Assembly (NCBI GenBank): GCA_014859465.1
Contig: JACUUF010000001.1
Span: forward strand, 62,001 to 126,000
Length of the DNA: 64,000 nt
DNA from: Methyloprofundus sp.
Lineage (GTDB): Bacteria > Pseudomonadota > Gammaproteobacteria > Methylococcales > Methylomonadaceae
Direction of reading: 5' to 3'
Part shown: positions 51,279 through 60,037 of the stretch, one piece after another
Position numbering within the stretch: position 1 is the stretch's first letter
Layout: the number at the start of each line of letters is the position of its first letter
Made by a program: the position numbers and the translations under genes
The notes under the pieces: generated by a model
What the model was told of the DNA's origin: nothing
Databases searched by the model: none
The model's input: only the letters and a program-made list of their open reading frames with translations

Positions 51279-52604
51279 TTATGCAAAAGTGATTGGATCT
51301 TCCTGATCACTGATTTGCTTTTTCATGTGTTGAGATAAGGCGCTTCTATAACCTCTAATCCTGAAATTCTCAAACGCTTCACATGAACTTGTGCCATCTA
51401 CTCTTTTTGAAAGACTCATCCAATCCGATTCATTAATGACGGAAGCATTCATTACTGAAAGGATGTTTTCAAAAAACTCTTCTTCATTAGAAAATAAGTT
51501 TAAGAAGGATTTAATAATGCCAGAATAGATAGCTGAATCTGGTTTTACTTTTGACACTTGAGTAACAATTCTAACTGCATCATCAGGATAATAAATTATA
51601 TCCATCATCTTCAGATCATATAAAGCTTGAAAGTAATTATCTACATAGTTTTTTGATTCGAGATAGTCAAAAAAAGCGTCTTCTACGTTAGAATGGTCAA
51701 ATCCACCATTTATCATTACATCCTTATCATCAAAGAAGAAAGCGCTCATCCATTTGGAGAGGGCTTTCATTTCAAGTTTAGGCTCTAGGTCACTCTTTTC
51801 AAGAATAAGAAAAGCATCTTTAGGCTTAAGAATATTAAAAACATTAAAACCACACTTTACGGATTCACTAATAAAATGTCTAGCAACCTCTTTAATTACC
51901 TCGCTAGATTGAATCTTTCCTATGGAGAAATTATCTAGTTCATCATAAAACCCTCCAAAAGCGTTAATAAGTAAATTTTTATTTACTTCACGCTTCCCGC
52001 TCCACGTTTCGTAAGAAAAGCCTCCAGGAAGATTAGATATAATCTGCTTTAGTGAATTTAAATCTTCCTTCTCAACAGCCAAGTCAAAATAGGTTTTGCC
52101 ATTACTGTCTGTTAATAACTTTTCGGATTTCCAGTCGATATAGCCAAGGTAGTTGATGATTTTTTCTGGCTCATAGCTGTCCAGCATTAGGCTTATTTTA
52201 TTTTGCATGTCATATTGAATAATGTCATTAAGTATGGCTCCATGAGGCAACCCAGATATGTCTGCCCCATTCCTAAATAAAGCGAAAGCCTTCTCCTTGA
52301 CCTCTTTGTAACAATCGCCACCACTGGGAGATGATTCTTTCAGATTCTTTATCACGTTAATAGCTGTCTTGCCTTCGGTATTTAATGCATTTACATCAAC
52401 ACCAGAGCTAGCTAAGAAATTAGCAAACTCAATAGCGCTTTCGGTATCAATTTGATAATCTTTCTTGCACATCACATGAAGTATCGTATCACCTTGATAA
52501 TCTAAAGCATTAAGATCAGCTCCTAGATTAATAAGGGCTTTAACCTTTTTAATACTTCCTTTATCAACCGCACTAAATAACGCTTTTTCTAAACTTACTG
52601 ACAT
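51279..52604 (-). CDS. Ankyrin-repeat protein with long helical body and C-tail
   Basis: A 441-residue protein. Ankyrin repeats are confined to the first 120 residues (FSAVDKGSIKKVKALINLGA; GDTILHVMCKKDYQ; SGVDVNALNTEGKTAINVI). A further repeat-like piece lies near residue 175. The remaining 250 residues are helical and unrecognised. The C-tail RGYRSALSQHM (Y419) is one of the more divergent copies. An extended -10 lies at 52643. Confidence 0.84.
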   Translation of the reverse strand: MSVSLEKALFSAVDKGSIKKVKALINLGADLNALDYQGDTILHVMCKKDYQIDTESAIEFANFLASSGVDVNALNTEGKTAINVIKNLKESSPSGGDCYKEVKEKAFALFRNGADISGLPHGAILNDIIQYDMQNKISLMLDSYEPEKIINYLGYIDWKSEKLLTDSNGKTYFDLAVEKEDLNSLKQIISNLPGGFSYETWSGKREVNKNLLINAFGGFYDELDNFSIGKIQSSEVIKEVARHFISESVKCGFNVFNILKPKDAFLILEKSDLEPKLEMKALSKWMSAFFFDDKDVMINGGFDHSNVEDAFFDYLESKNYVDNYFQALYDLKMMDIIYYPDDAVRIVTQVSKVKPDSAIYSGIIKSFLNLFSNEEEFFENILSVMNASVINESDWMSLSKRVDGTSSCEAFENFRIRGYRSALSQHMKKQISDQEDPITFA

Positions 52605-52642
52605 GATGCAAACCTTTAAATTATCTATATATTATGTTATTT

Positions 52643-52651
52643 ATTATAGCA
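52643..52651 (-). promoter_or_regulatory. Extended -10 promoter
   Basis: Minus-strand TGCTATAAT, about 39 bases before the ATG at 52604. Confidence 0.55.
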
Positions 52652-52682
52652 TATTGAGACTGATAGTAGCCTTCAGGTTCGG

Positions 52683-53810
52683 TTAATTTTCTGGGTTTAA
52701 CGAGGTTTCTTTACCGATCAAATCCATAATACCTGATCGGTAATCGTTAATATTTTTCTCTTCAATGCGCTTCATATAACAAGTAAGCAGATCAATAATG
52801 AGATCTTTTGGCTTGTCAGTTGTAATATATTTAGTTAGGTTTAAAGCATTGCTTCCAAACTCATCCTTAATAAAAGGATCAGCCTTTAACTCAATCAAAA
52901 GTCTTACCTTTTCAATATCGCCATGCTTAACGGCTTTAATAAGAGCCGTCACACCTTCCACCCCTTGCGCATTAATATCAGCACCTGCCTCAATTAACGC
53001 TCTTATGCAATTTATCTGACTATTAATTAACGGAATCCTATCACCCCTATTCTGAGCATTAACATTTGATCCCGATCGAATTAAGAACTGAAGCATTTCT
53101 AAATGATCTTGCCCGGCCGCATAAAAAATGGGCGTTCGGCCGTAGTTATCCAATTGATTTACATCAAAACCAAGCTTAAAGAGCTTCTTGGCTATTCCGA
53201 CGCAGCCTGAAATAGCCGCCTCCGTCATAACGCTAGCTCCACCTTTCCTTAGGCGGGTAATATCAGCACCTGATTCAATTAGAAGGTCAAAAACATTTTC
53301 GTGGCCAGACTTTACAGCTTGGAACAAGGCCGTTCTTTTGTCATGATCAATCTCATCAACCCGTGCACCATGCTTAATAAGCCGATTTACTACATATAAA
53401 TCACCGTCATCTGAAGCGATCATTAATGGTGTTTGGTTATTTTTTGGAGAGCTCCTATTAATCATCTCTTTAGATGTCTTACCTATCAGTGCAAGCACTA
53501 TCTCAAGCTTTCTTCTGTTAATCGATAAATGCAAATCTGTATAGCCATGTCTAGATAAAATGTTTGCATTAGCACCCTGGTCGATTAGTTTGCGAACATC
53601 CATAACAGACCCGCGCATCACTGCAATCATTAACAGGGTATACCCCTGAACTCCTGACATCTGAATATTAATGTCAGCGCCTTGGTTGATGTATTTCATC
53701 GCCTGGATCATAAAATTGTCTGGCAGCTCTTTTTTCCTAAGATCAATTGAGCGAAGCAACCCCATTAGTTGACGATTTTTTCGGCTTTTACAGTCCGGCT
53801 TAAACCTCAC
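52683..53810 (-). CDS. Ankyrin-repeat protein with C-tail, eight or more repeats
   Basis: A 375-residue protein. It starts with the ankyrin-family cap (RQLMGLLRSI) and has about eight to nine repeats to residue 330, for example YTLLMIAVMRGSVMDVRKLI, RTALFQAVKSGHENVFDLLI and RTPIFYAAGQDHLEMLQFLI. The C-tail NDYRSGIMDLI starts at Y357. A GTG start overlaps the previous gene by 11 bases. Last gene of the ankyrin operon that begins at 57170. Confidence 0.87.
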   Translation of the reverse strand: MRFKPDCKSRKNRQLMGLLRSIDLRKKELPDNFMIQAMKYINQGADINIQMSGVQGYTLLMIAVMRGSVMDVRKLIDQGANANILSRHGYTDLHLSINRRKLEIVLALIGKTSKEMINRSSPKNNQTPLMIASDDGDLYVVNRLIKHGARVDEIDHDKRTALFQAVKSGHENVFDLLIESGADITRLRKGGASVMTEAAISGCVGIAKKLFKLGFDVNQLDNYGRTPIFYAAGQDHLEMLQFLIRSGSNVNAQNRGDRIPLINSQINCIRALIEAGADINAQGVEGVTALIKAVKHGDIEKVRLLIELKADPFIKDEFGSNALNLTKYITTDKPKDLIIDLLTCYMKRIEEKNINDYRSGIMDLIGKETSLNPEN

Positions 53811-54681
53811 AGTAATTCACCTCTGATTCCTTTTTACCTATTAGCTTTTTTACGCTCTCTCGATATGCATTCTGTTTTTCAGTCTCAATCTCAGCTAATC
53901 TACTCTTCAATAAGTCCGAAATCGGCTGAGGCTCCGAATTCTCCATACTTAACGTAACTGCTAAACTTAATGGTGTTTGACCATCATTATCCTGTGCGTT
54001 AATTTGTGCGCCGTTTTTAACTAAAAGGCTAGTCATATCAATATTACCTTTAGTAACAGCATAAAACAAAGCATCCCACCAAGTTTCATAAGGCCGAAAT
54101 TCTACTTCGGTTAAGGCGTTTCTTTTAAGTAAAAGCTTAGCAATGGAAAGCTGATTACCCAGTGCGGCCACAACAAGAGGGGTTGTTTTCATTATGCTGC
54201 CAGGATCTTCCTTGAAGCTATAACCAAAAGCATTAGGATTGAATCCATAATCAAGGAGTGTTTTGACTCTTTCTATATTACCGTCTTCAACTGCACAAAT
54301 AAGTAAAGTTGAATTATTCCTTAGAGCCTCTGGTACACCTGTATCTTGAAGCGCCTCAAAATCTGAAGAATGACGAATACTTAAAATATGGGGCCGGTTA
54401 TTTAATGTGAAGCAGTTTCCTGCTTTAATATCTTCAGTCTCAACAGAAAATGACAGATTAAAGGTGATATCTTCTTTAGGACTTCCCGATAAGGATACGA
54501 CTAACGCATAAGAGCTCTCTTTTGTGCCTCCTAGATCAAGCATTAAACTGAACCCTGATGGGGTAACCGTTCTAGGATCGACAACCCATCCGCCTCGCCT
54601 CTTTTTTAGTCGTTTTAAATTAGGGATTAAGGTCTCAGGGCGATTGTCTATCATGTCAACCCATCTTTCTATATCAATCAT
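53800..54681 (-). CDS. Ankyrin protein with shared N-terminal beta domain and C-tail
   Basis: A 293-residue protein. Residues 1-125 form a beta-rich domain shared with the next three upstream genes (pattern DFEALQDTGVPEALRNNSTL at its end). Ankyrin repeats follow (NSTLLICAVEDGNIERVKTL; TTPLVVAALGNQLSIAKLLL; AQDNDGQTPLSLAV). The C-tail NAYRESVKKLI starts at Y273. The ATG at 54681 after GGGG overlaps the preceding gene by 8 bases. Confidence 0.86.
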   Translation of the reverse strand: MIDIERWVDMIDNRPETLIPNLKRLKKRRGGWVVDPRTVTPSGFSLMLDLGGTKESSYALVVSLSGSPKEDITFNLSFSVETEDIKAGNCFTLNNRPHILSIRHSSDFEALQDTGVPEALRNNSTLLICAVEDGNIERVKTLLDYGFNPNAFGYSFKEDPGSIMKTTPLVVAALGNQLSIAKLLLKRNALTEVEFRPYETWWDALFYAVTKGNIDMTSLLVKNGAQINAQDNDGQTPLSLAVTLSMENSEPQPISDLLKSRLAEIETEKQNAYRESVKKLIGKKESEVNYCEV

Positions 54682-55561
54682 ACTGATACCCCACGCTAGA
54701 AATATTTTTAGCATTTAAGTCGTCTTTAACACTACTTACATAAGAATCAACCTCCTCAGACTCGATTTCACGTACTCTCTCCTGTAGAAGGTCAAGAATT
54801 TCCCAGTCTTCACGACTGGCGGCCATACTGACAGGGGTGCGGTCCTTCTCATCCTTTGATAGAGGCGAGGCGCCATACTGAAGCAAAAACTTAACTAACT
54901 CATATTGTCTTTCAGTCGCCGTTACAGCATAAAAAAGAGGGTCCCACATCTCTTCATAGGGTTTTTCTTTAATGTCCGCTAAAGCACCTCCTTCAAGAAG
55001 AAACCTAGTTATATCAACTCGCCCTTCTTGAATAGAGGAAGTAAGAGGTGTTGTATGGTGCTTGAATCTATCATTGTTGGATAAGCTCCACCCAAGTGAG
55101 TTAACATCAAACCCATATTCCAGAAGCCTTTCTAGCCGCGCTAAGTGTCCATTCTTTGCTGCGCGAACAAGCAGGGTTGAATTCGATCTGAAGATCTCTG
55201 CAAGACCGGTACCATTAAGGATGTCGAAATCAATAGGTGAATTAATACTGTAGACGTAAGGCGAGTTTGTAATCCAAAAACAAAAACCTTCACTATTTTC
55301 AGATTCAATTGAAAAAGTTATCCAGAAATCAGATTCCCCGCCGTTAGAGCGATCTTTATTGAGATAAGTTAACTCCGCCTGAAGAAAACAGGTTTTATCT
55401 TTATTTTTCTCTAGGGCAATTCTTGCTGTCATTCCTTTTGACCAAATTGAGGATTCGTCGATAAACCAATCCTTCTTTTCAAGGTTAAGACTCCTTAACT
55501 CACTGAAAAACTTACCTCTCTGATTATCTAAGACGTCAGTCAATCTTTCTGTCCAATTCAT
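54674..55561 (-). CDS. Ankyrin protein with shared N-terminal beta domain and C-tail
   Basis: A 295-residue paralog of its neighbours. N-terminal beta domain to about residue 130, ending DFDILNGTGLAEIFRSNSTL. Ankyrin repeats include RAAKNGHLARLERLLEYGFD and TPLTSSIQEGRVDITRFLLE. The C-tail is DSYVSSVKDDL (Y274), with valine in place of the usual R/K. ATGA overlap with the upstream gene. Confidence 0.86.
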   Translation of the reverse strand: MNWTERLTDVLDNQRGKFFSELRSLNLEKKDWFIDESSIWSKGMTARIALEKNKDKTCFLQAELTYLNKDRSNGGESDFWITFSIESENSEGFCFWITNSPYVYSINSPIDFDILNGTGLAEIFRSNSTLLVRAAKNGHLARLERLLEYGFDVNSLGWSLSNNDRFKHHTTPLTSSIQEGRVDITRFLLEGGALADIKEKPYEEMWDPLFYAVTATERQYELVKFLLQYGASPLSKDEKDRTPVSMAASREDWEILDLLQERVREIESEEVDSYVSSVKDDLNAKNISSVGYQYD

Positions 55562-56409
55562 TGGCTAGGCCTTGCATTATTTGAGTTAAGCTCGGACTCA
55601 ATTTCATTTTTGTACCCGAGAATAGAATCTTCCTCCATCTCTTTCATTTTTTTCTGCAAAAGACCTAGAATCTCAATATCTTCACGGTTCTTGGCTATAC
55701 TGGCAGGTGTTCGCCCCTTGGAGTCAACTACAAGTGGAGACGCTCCATGATCAAGTAAAAGTGTAACAAACTCACGCCGTGAGCTTGTTACAGCATGAAA
55801 AATAGGGCTCCATCCACTCTTATCCTTAACTTCGACTAAAGCCCCTTTATCTAAAAGCGTTTTAGCTATGTCAAGCGACTCCTCCTCTATAGAAGCAATC
55901 AAGGGGAAAGTTTCACGACTTAAGTTGCTGTTCGACTGGGTTATCGTTCCATGAGCATTAATATCAAAACCATAATTTAGCATTTCTTCAATCCGGTTAA
56001 GATGGCCAAGTTTGATAGCACGGATAATAAGGGATGAGTTCGATCTTAAAGATTCAAGAAATCCATAATCTTTGAAATCATCGAAATCCGAAGGGGAATT
56101 GATCTTGCAAACATAGGGATAGTGAGTTAATGGATGACTGGGGCCATTCATCCTCTTTGATTGCACTGAGAAAGACAGGTAAAATTTATCACCATCCTGA
56201 TTGCCATTTAAATGAATCACCTCAACTTTGAGAGATGCTGTTTTACCTTCTGATCTACTTAAAATGGCACTAGCGACCATTTTGTTTGACTCAATAAGAA
56301 AAGGATTGATAGTCCAGCTTAATTTATCTAAACTTAATTGTTTTAAGTTTTCAAGGATGTCAGAGTTGTTTACATCCAATATATCAATTAATTTATCTAC
56401 AATATTCAT
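55558..56409 (-). CDS. Ankyrin protein with shared N-terminal beta domain and C-tail
   Basis: A 283-residue paralog. N-terminal beta domain ends DFDDFKDYGFLESLRSNSSL. Ankyrin repeats follow (RAIKLGHLNRIEEMLNYGFD; WSPIFHAVTSSRREFVTLLL). The C-tail LGYKNEIESEL starts at Y266. ATGA overlaps on both sides couple it to its neighbours. Confidence 0.86.
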   Translation of the reverse strand: MNIVDKLIDILDVNNSDILENLKQLSLDKLSWTINPFLIESNKMVASAILSRSEGKTASLKVEVIHLNGNQDGDKFYLSFSVQSKRMNGPSHPLTHYPYVCKINSPSDFDDFKDYGFLESLRSNSSLIIRAIKLGHLNRIEEMLNYGFDINAHGTITQSNSNLSRETFPLIASIEEESLDIAKTLLDKGALVEVKDKSGWSPIFHAVTSSRREFVTLLLDHGASPLVVDSKGRTPASIAKNREDIEILGLLQKKMKEMEEDSILGYKNEIESELNSNNARPSQ

Positions 56410-57170
56410 GATTTAAACAAGTCTTGATTTGACGGCGGCATACTTAACTCCTGCTCAATATTGCTTCTGTAATCGAAAATAGATTCCGCCTCTATTTCTT
56501 GAATTTTTTTAATAAGAAGCTCTTTCACTTTATCATTATCAAACCTTCTATCAGCCATATTTAGCGCCGAATTTCCAGATACGGTTTTAAGTCTTGGATC
56601 AGAACCTCTTTCAAGAAGAAGTGCGACAGTCTCGACCTTCCCAGCTTCAGCCGCTTTCATGAGCGAAGTGGTGCCAAAATCCGTTCTTGCATCAACATCA
56701 AAGCCGTAATCCAACAGCTTCATAGTATCATTGACATGCCTATACTTTGCACTTCGATGTAGGAGATTCGGATAGCTCCTGATTCGCTTTAAAATAGACG
56801 AGTCTTCAATCTTACTGAAATCCTCAATACCTTTGATTGGTATCTGGATCACTTGATGTGGAATCTCAGCAATAAACACATCTGTAGATGGGCTTCCTCT
56901 CTCCTCTACAAAAACCTCAAAAAGAAAGTCATAGGTTTCAATATTTTCAAAGAAGCCGCCAAGGCGAGCTACCAAAAACGAGAATACATCTTCAGAATCA
57001 AATTCTAACGCGCAAGAAATCTTAATGGCGCCACTATCATCCTTTTCTACCACCCAGTCATCAATCTTATCTAAGTATTGGCTTAAGTCTTTAAGGACTG
57101 AGCATTCATCCTTTTTAAGATTAATCGCATTCAGAATCGAAACCCAGTTTTCTTTGCTTGTAATGCTCAT
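56406..57170 (-). CDS. Ankyrin protein with shared N-terminal beta domain and C-tail, operon leader
   Basis: A 254-residue paralog and first gene of the operon. The N-terminal domain ends DFSKIEDSSILKRIRSYPNL, then ankyrin repeats (RSAKYRHVNDTMKLLDYGFD; TTSLMKAAEAGKVETVALLL). The C-tail FDYRSNIEQEL starts at Y234. The ATG at 57170 is chosen because the longer frame begins inside the promoter -10 box at 57203. Confidence 0.86.
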   Translation of the reverse strand: MSITSKENWVSILNAINLKKDECSVLKDLSQYLDKIDDWVVEKDDSGAIKISCALEFDSEDVFSFLVARLGGFFENIETYDFLFEVFVEERGSPSTDVFIAEIPHQVIQIPIKGIEDFSKIEDSSILKRIRSYPNLLHRSAKYRHVNDTMKLLDYGFDVDARTDFGTTSLMKAAEAGKVETVALLLERGSDPRLKTVSGNSALNMADRRFDNDKVKELLIKKIQEIEAESIFDYRSNIEQELSMPPSNQDLFKS

Positions 57171-57202
57171 GCAGTATTCCAATCTAAAATTATTTACTGT
57201 AT

Positions 57203-57211
57203 ATTGTATCA
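57203..57211 (-). promoter_or_regulatory. Extended -10 promoter of the ankyrin operon
   Basis: Minus-strand TGATACAAT, about 33 bases before the ATG at 57170. It is the only promoter seen for the five genes down to 52683. Confidence 0.5.
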
Positions 57212-57250
57212 TTTATAAATGCATATCTAGACCAATAAAAAGGGGGGCTT

Positions 57251-57559
57251 ATGAGTGCTGAAGATATTATTCTAAATTCTATAAAAGAGGCATTATCAAG
57301 CTATTCTCAAGACTTCTCCATTAAGCTTGAAGAACAAGATGAGGATGAATATTTAGCCGTTATTCGATATCAATTCGGCATTTCGAACCCGGTGCATGAT
57401 TTTCATTTTAGCTGCCGATACAATTCTAACAATCAAGAATGCGAAATTGATGCCTCAAACGAGGGTGACTGGTGGGTGATTGACGAGAAGAATATGTTCA
57501 CTTTATTTTTCTTCATACAGGTTGATCGAATTGACTATTTAAAAGAAAAAAGGGTGTAG
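57251..57559 (+). CDS. Hypothetical acidic protein
   Basis: A 102-residue acidic protein with beta strands (EYLAVIRYQFGI; DFHFSCRYNSNNQECEIDAS). AAAGGGGGG precedes the ATG, a strong site. Divergent from the ankyrin operon. No C-tail. Unknown. Confidence 0.68.
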   Translation: MSAEDIILNSIKEALSSYSQDFSIKLEEQDEDEYLAVIRYQFGISNPVHDFHFSCRYNSNNQECEIDASNEGDWWVIDEKNMFTLFFFIQVDRIDYLKEKRV

Positions 57560-57561
57560 CT

Positions 57562-57888
57562 ATGTCACTGAGTATTGAGTCAAAAAGTCCCGGTGCAGGC
57601 GTGCACGAATTCCCTAATGGGTTTTGGCCTGCCTTTTGTATTGAAACGCCTGTTGCCAATGTTATGGGTTGCGAATATACCGAACGAAACACAATCAAGT
57701 ACGAGCATGCCGGATTTATCGGTAATTGGTTCAGTGAAGAAGAGGCTTTAAAAATATACGAGTTATTAATAGAATATGTCAAAACAGATGAATATAGCAA
57801 TCATCGATATTTCGCTAAGCGTAAGAGTCAGATGGACCGCATGATCGAATTCTTACCTGTCTGTGGCGGATTTAGGGTGGTTCATTAG
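57562..57888 (+). CDS. Hypothetical protein
   Basis: A 108-residue protein (MSLSIESKSPGAGVHEFPNG), mixed alpha/beta. It starts 2 bases after the previous gene's stop, with AAAGGG upstream, so the two are coupled. Unknown. Confidence 0.68.
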   Translation: MSLSIESKSPGAGVHEFPNGFWPAFCIETPVANVMGCEYTERNTIKYEHAGFIGNWFSEEEALKIYELLIEYVKTDEYSNHRYFAKRKSQMDRMIEFLPVCGGFRVVH

Positions 57889-57931
57889 TACAGTGGGCGG
57901 GATATGCCAGCCCGGACAGTAGGAGTCGTCA

Positions 57932-58650
57932 CTAATACTCTAGGCGTGGCAAATAATCCGGTTTAATTGAAGTGATCATTCCTAAATTACTTGAAAAAAG
58001 AACACTTAGTTTGAGCTTGTAAAGATAAACATCAAGCTTATCCTGGCCAATACCCACCTTATCAAGCTTTCGAATAACCTCGCTTTCGCTCCATGATTTC
58101 CAAGCCTTAAAGTCCTCAGTTTTTAATGTTTTAGAGCTTGGGTATTCTCGACTTTTCTCGTAAGTTTTTCTGAATAATAAACTGACCTTGAAGGTCTTGC
58201 CAATATCAAAGTCTGGCCTGCATTAAAATGAAAGTAGTTATCCGGCTTCAATTCATGGATCTTGAGGCTTAAATCCTCATAATCCGTCACAAAAACAGAT
58301 AACTTTTTGTGGCAAAATTCGTCTTCATCGACCGAAATATCAAAGACAGTTTGAGCTTCTCTAGCTTGCTTTCTGAATAACTCAGCCGCCGATTTAAGCT
58401 TTTCAGAATGGCTTGCATCGCGTGACAGAGGTGTTCTTAAAAACCCAATTATTTCCAATGCAATCTTTTCCACAAGAGGGCAAGGCGCAGCGCTTGAAGA
58501 TGGCTCTCTTGAAAGCCATCCCTCCGCATGTGAGGCCAATTCATCAGAATCCAACGTATTTGCGATAATATAGAGCGTTTCAATATCAGATTTAATATCA
58601 GCCTGTCGCTTCGCTTCTTTGATGTGATAGGGCATATATGAATCAGTCAT
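57932..58650 (-). pseudogene. Hypothetical protein gene with a frameshift in an A run
   Basis: The ATG at 58650 opens 175 residues ending out of frame at 58123. Restoring one A in the run at 58153-58156 (plus-strand T run) continues with KSREYPSSKTLKTEDFKAWK and a further 60 residues to a stop at 57932-57934. The full protein would be about 239 residues, acidic and helical, without a C-tail. It may be a sequencing indel or a real mutation. An extended -10 lies at 58683. Confidence 0.62.
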
Positions 58651-58682
58651 GAGAAAGTTTTGCCTTTTTAATTACTGCATAA

Positions 58683-58691
58683 ATTATATCA
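58683..58691 (-). promoter_or_regulatory. Extended -10 promoter
   Basis: Minus-strand TGATATAAT, 33 bases before the ATG at 58650. Confidence 0.55.
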
Positions 58692-58751
58692 TGAAGATCT
58701 TTTACAAACCCTTGACTACCCTCTAAGAGCTAGATTAAGGTGTTAAAATAA

Positions 58752-58757
58752 TATAAT
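58752..58757 (+). promoter_or_regulatory. -10 box of the ankyrin gene at 58780
   Basis: TATAAT overlapping an upstream ATG at 58756, which makes that ATG an unlikely start and supports the GTG at 58780. Confidence 0.45.
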
Positions 58758-58779
58758 GACATTTAAGAGTAAAAACATT

Positions 58780-59448
58780 GTGAGCAATTTAAAGAAAACA
58801 GTAAAAATCGATTGTAAAAACACAATTATTCTTAAGGATATGATCTCCAGCATTAATAAGCGAGAAAAGCCGGTAACCAAAAAAACGTTAAAAGAAATGG
58901 TTGGCCTGGTTCGAAATGGTGCGGATCCGACAGTAAGGGGCTGGGGCGGCAGTTCCGTACTTGAGTTAGCCCTACTAAAGCCTGAGATAGATCTGGCTGA
59001 CGAGTTGATCGATTTAGGGGCTGATATTTATGCCAGATTTACGGATAATCTATGCCTATTAAGGCATCTTGTCCTGCATGGAAGCATAGAAAGTATTCAT
59101 TTAATCATTGAGAGAGGTTGTGACTTAAATGTTAAATACAAATTCAACGGCGAGACACCTATCTTTCTTGCGGTAAGAGAGCAAAATATAGATGCACTAA
59201 ACCTTCTTTTAAATAATCCGGGCGTTGACTTGCTTGCGGTTAATGATAATGGTGAAACGTTACTTGATGTCGCCAGAAATCCTGCATTAGGTAGTACGCG
59301 TCACAATTCAGGTACTCAAGCCCTTATAACCGCTAAGGCAATACGAGAGAAGGTTGAGCTGGAGTTTAATAAAAGAAAAGAGCAAGAAGCCTTAGCCTCT
59401 TACAAACGCGATATTGGCGAAGAACTCAAAGCGGCACTAAAGGTTTAG
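58780..59448 (+). CDS. Ankyrin-repeat protein with C-tail
   Basis: A 222-residue protein with about four ankyrin repeats (SSVLELALLKPEIDLADELI; HLVLHGSIESIHLIIERGCD; ETPIFLAVREQNIDALNLLL). The C-tail ASYKRDIGEEL starts at Y208. A GTG start is preferred because the frame's first ATG lies in the -10 box. Its end overlaps the converging ankyrin pseudogene by 23 bases. Confidence 0.84.
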   Translation: MSNLKKTVKIDCKNTIILKDMISSINKREKPVTKKTLKEMVGLVRNGADPTVRGWGGSSVLELALLKPEIDLADELIDLGADIYARFTDNLCLLRHLVLHGSIESIHLIIERGCDLNVKYKFNGETPIFLAVREQNIDALNLLLNNPGVDLLAVNDNGETLLDVARNPALGSTRHNSGTQALITAKAIREKVELEFNKRKEQEALASYKRDIGEELKAALKV

Positions 59449-60037
59449 GTGAGACAGTCTGACCTTCTTCAAGCAGGCTCTCAATTTCATCTTGATAGCA
59501 ATTCACTGCACTGGCTTCTTTTGATATTATGACAGACTCAATCATTTTTTCAATTTCAGTTAGATTATATCTTCTTGCTTTCACCAACGGAACCTCCCCG
59601 CACTCAAGAGGACTTATCAGGCCTGCATTGTATTGAGTTATAAATGATGCAAAATTAGGATTCCCTGACCAAATAGCGGCTTCTATAGACCTTACTCCTC
59701 CAGCATCAGGATCCAATCCTCGCTCAAGAAGAAACTTCAGCATAATTATCTTGTCCTCGCCTATCAACTGATAGGATAAATTACTCCCATGCATAGAAAC
59801 GAAGTTAATATCTGCACCCAGCTTAATCAGTGCGGCTACTGCTCCAATATAATTATTATCTATGGCGTACTCTATTAGTCGATATCCATTATTATCCTAA
59901 AAATCAGGATCGGCGCCGGCTTTTATTAACGAATAAGTATGTCCAAAATCTCCCCCTGTAAGATGTTTTTTATTGGAAATAATATTGTTAACAAACTTCT
60001 TTAACTCTTTTGTTTTCTGGCTGTCGTATTGATTCAC
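59426..60037 (-). pseudogene. Ankyrin-repeat protein with C-tail, interrupted by an amber codon
   Basis: A GTG at 60037 overlaps the upstream stop (GTGA) and encodes NQYDSQKTKELKKFVNNIIS and the first repeat to GADPDF. TAG follows at 59897-59899, where a codon such as AAG is expected. The same frame then continues through further repeats (IEYAIDNNYIGAVAALIKLG) to the tail NCYQDEIESLL. The downstream part could start at an ATG at 59794. A nonsense mutation in an otherwise intact gene. Confidence 0.72.

Noticed and set aside
2273-59899. Amber codons as a recoded genetic code
   Set aside because: Only two TAGs interrupt genes, TAA also does, and TAG appears as an ordinary stop elsewhere (for example in tnpB), so mutation is the simpler explanation.
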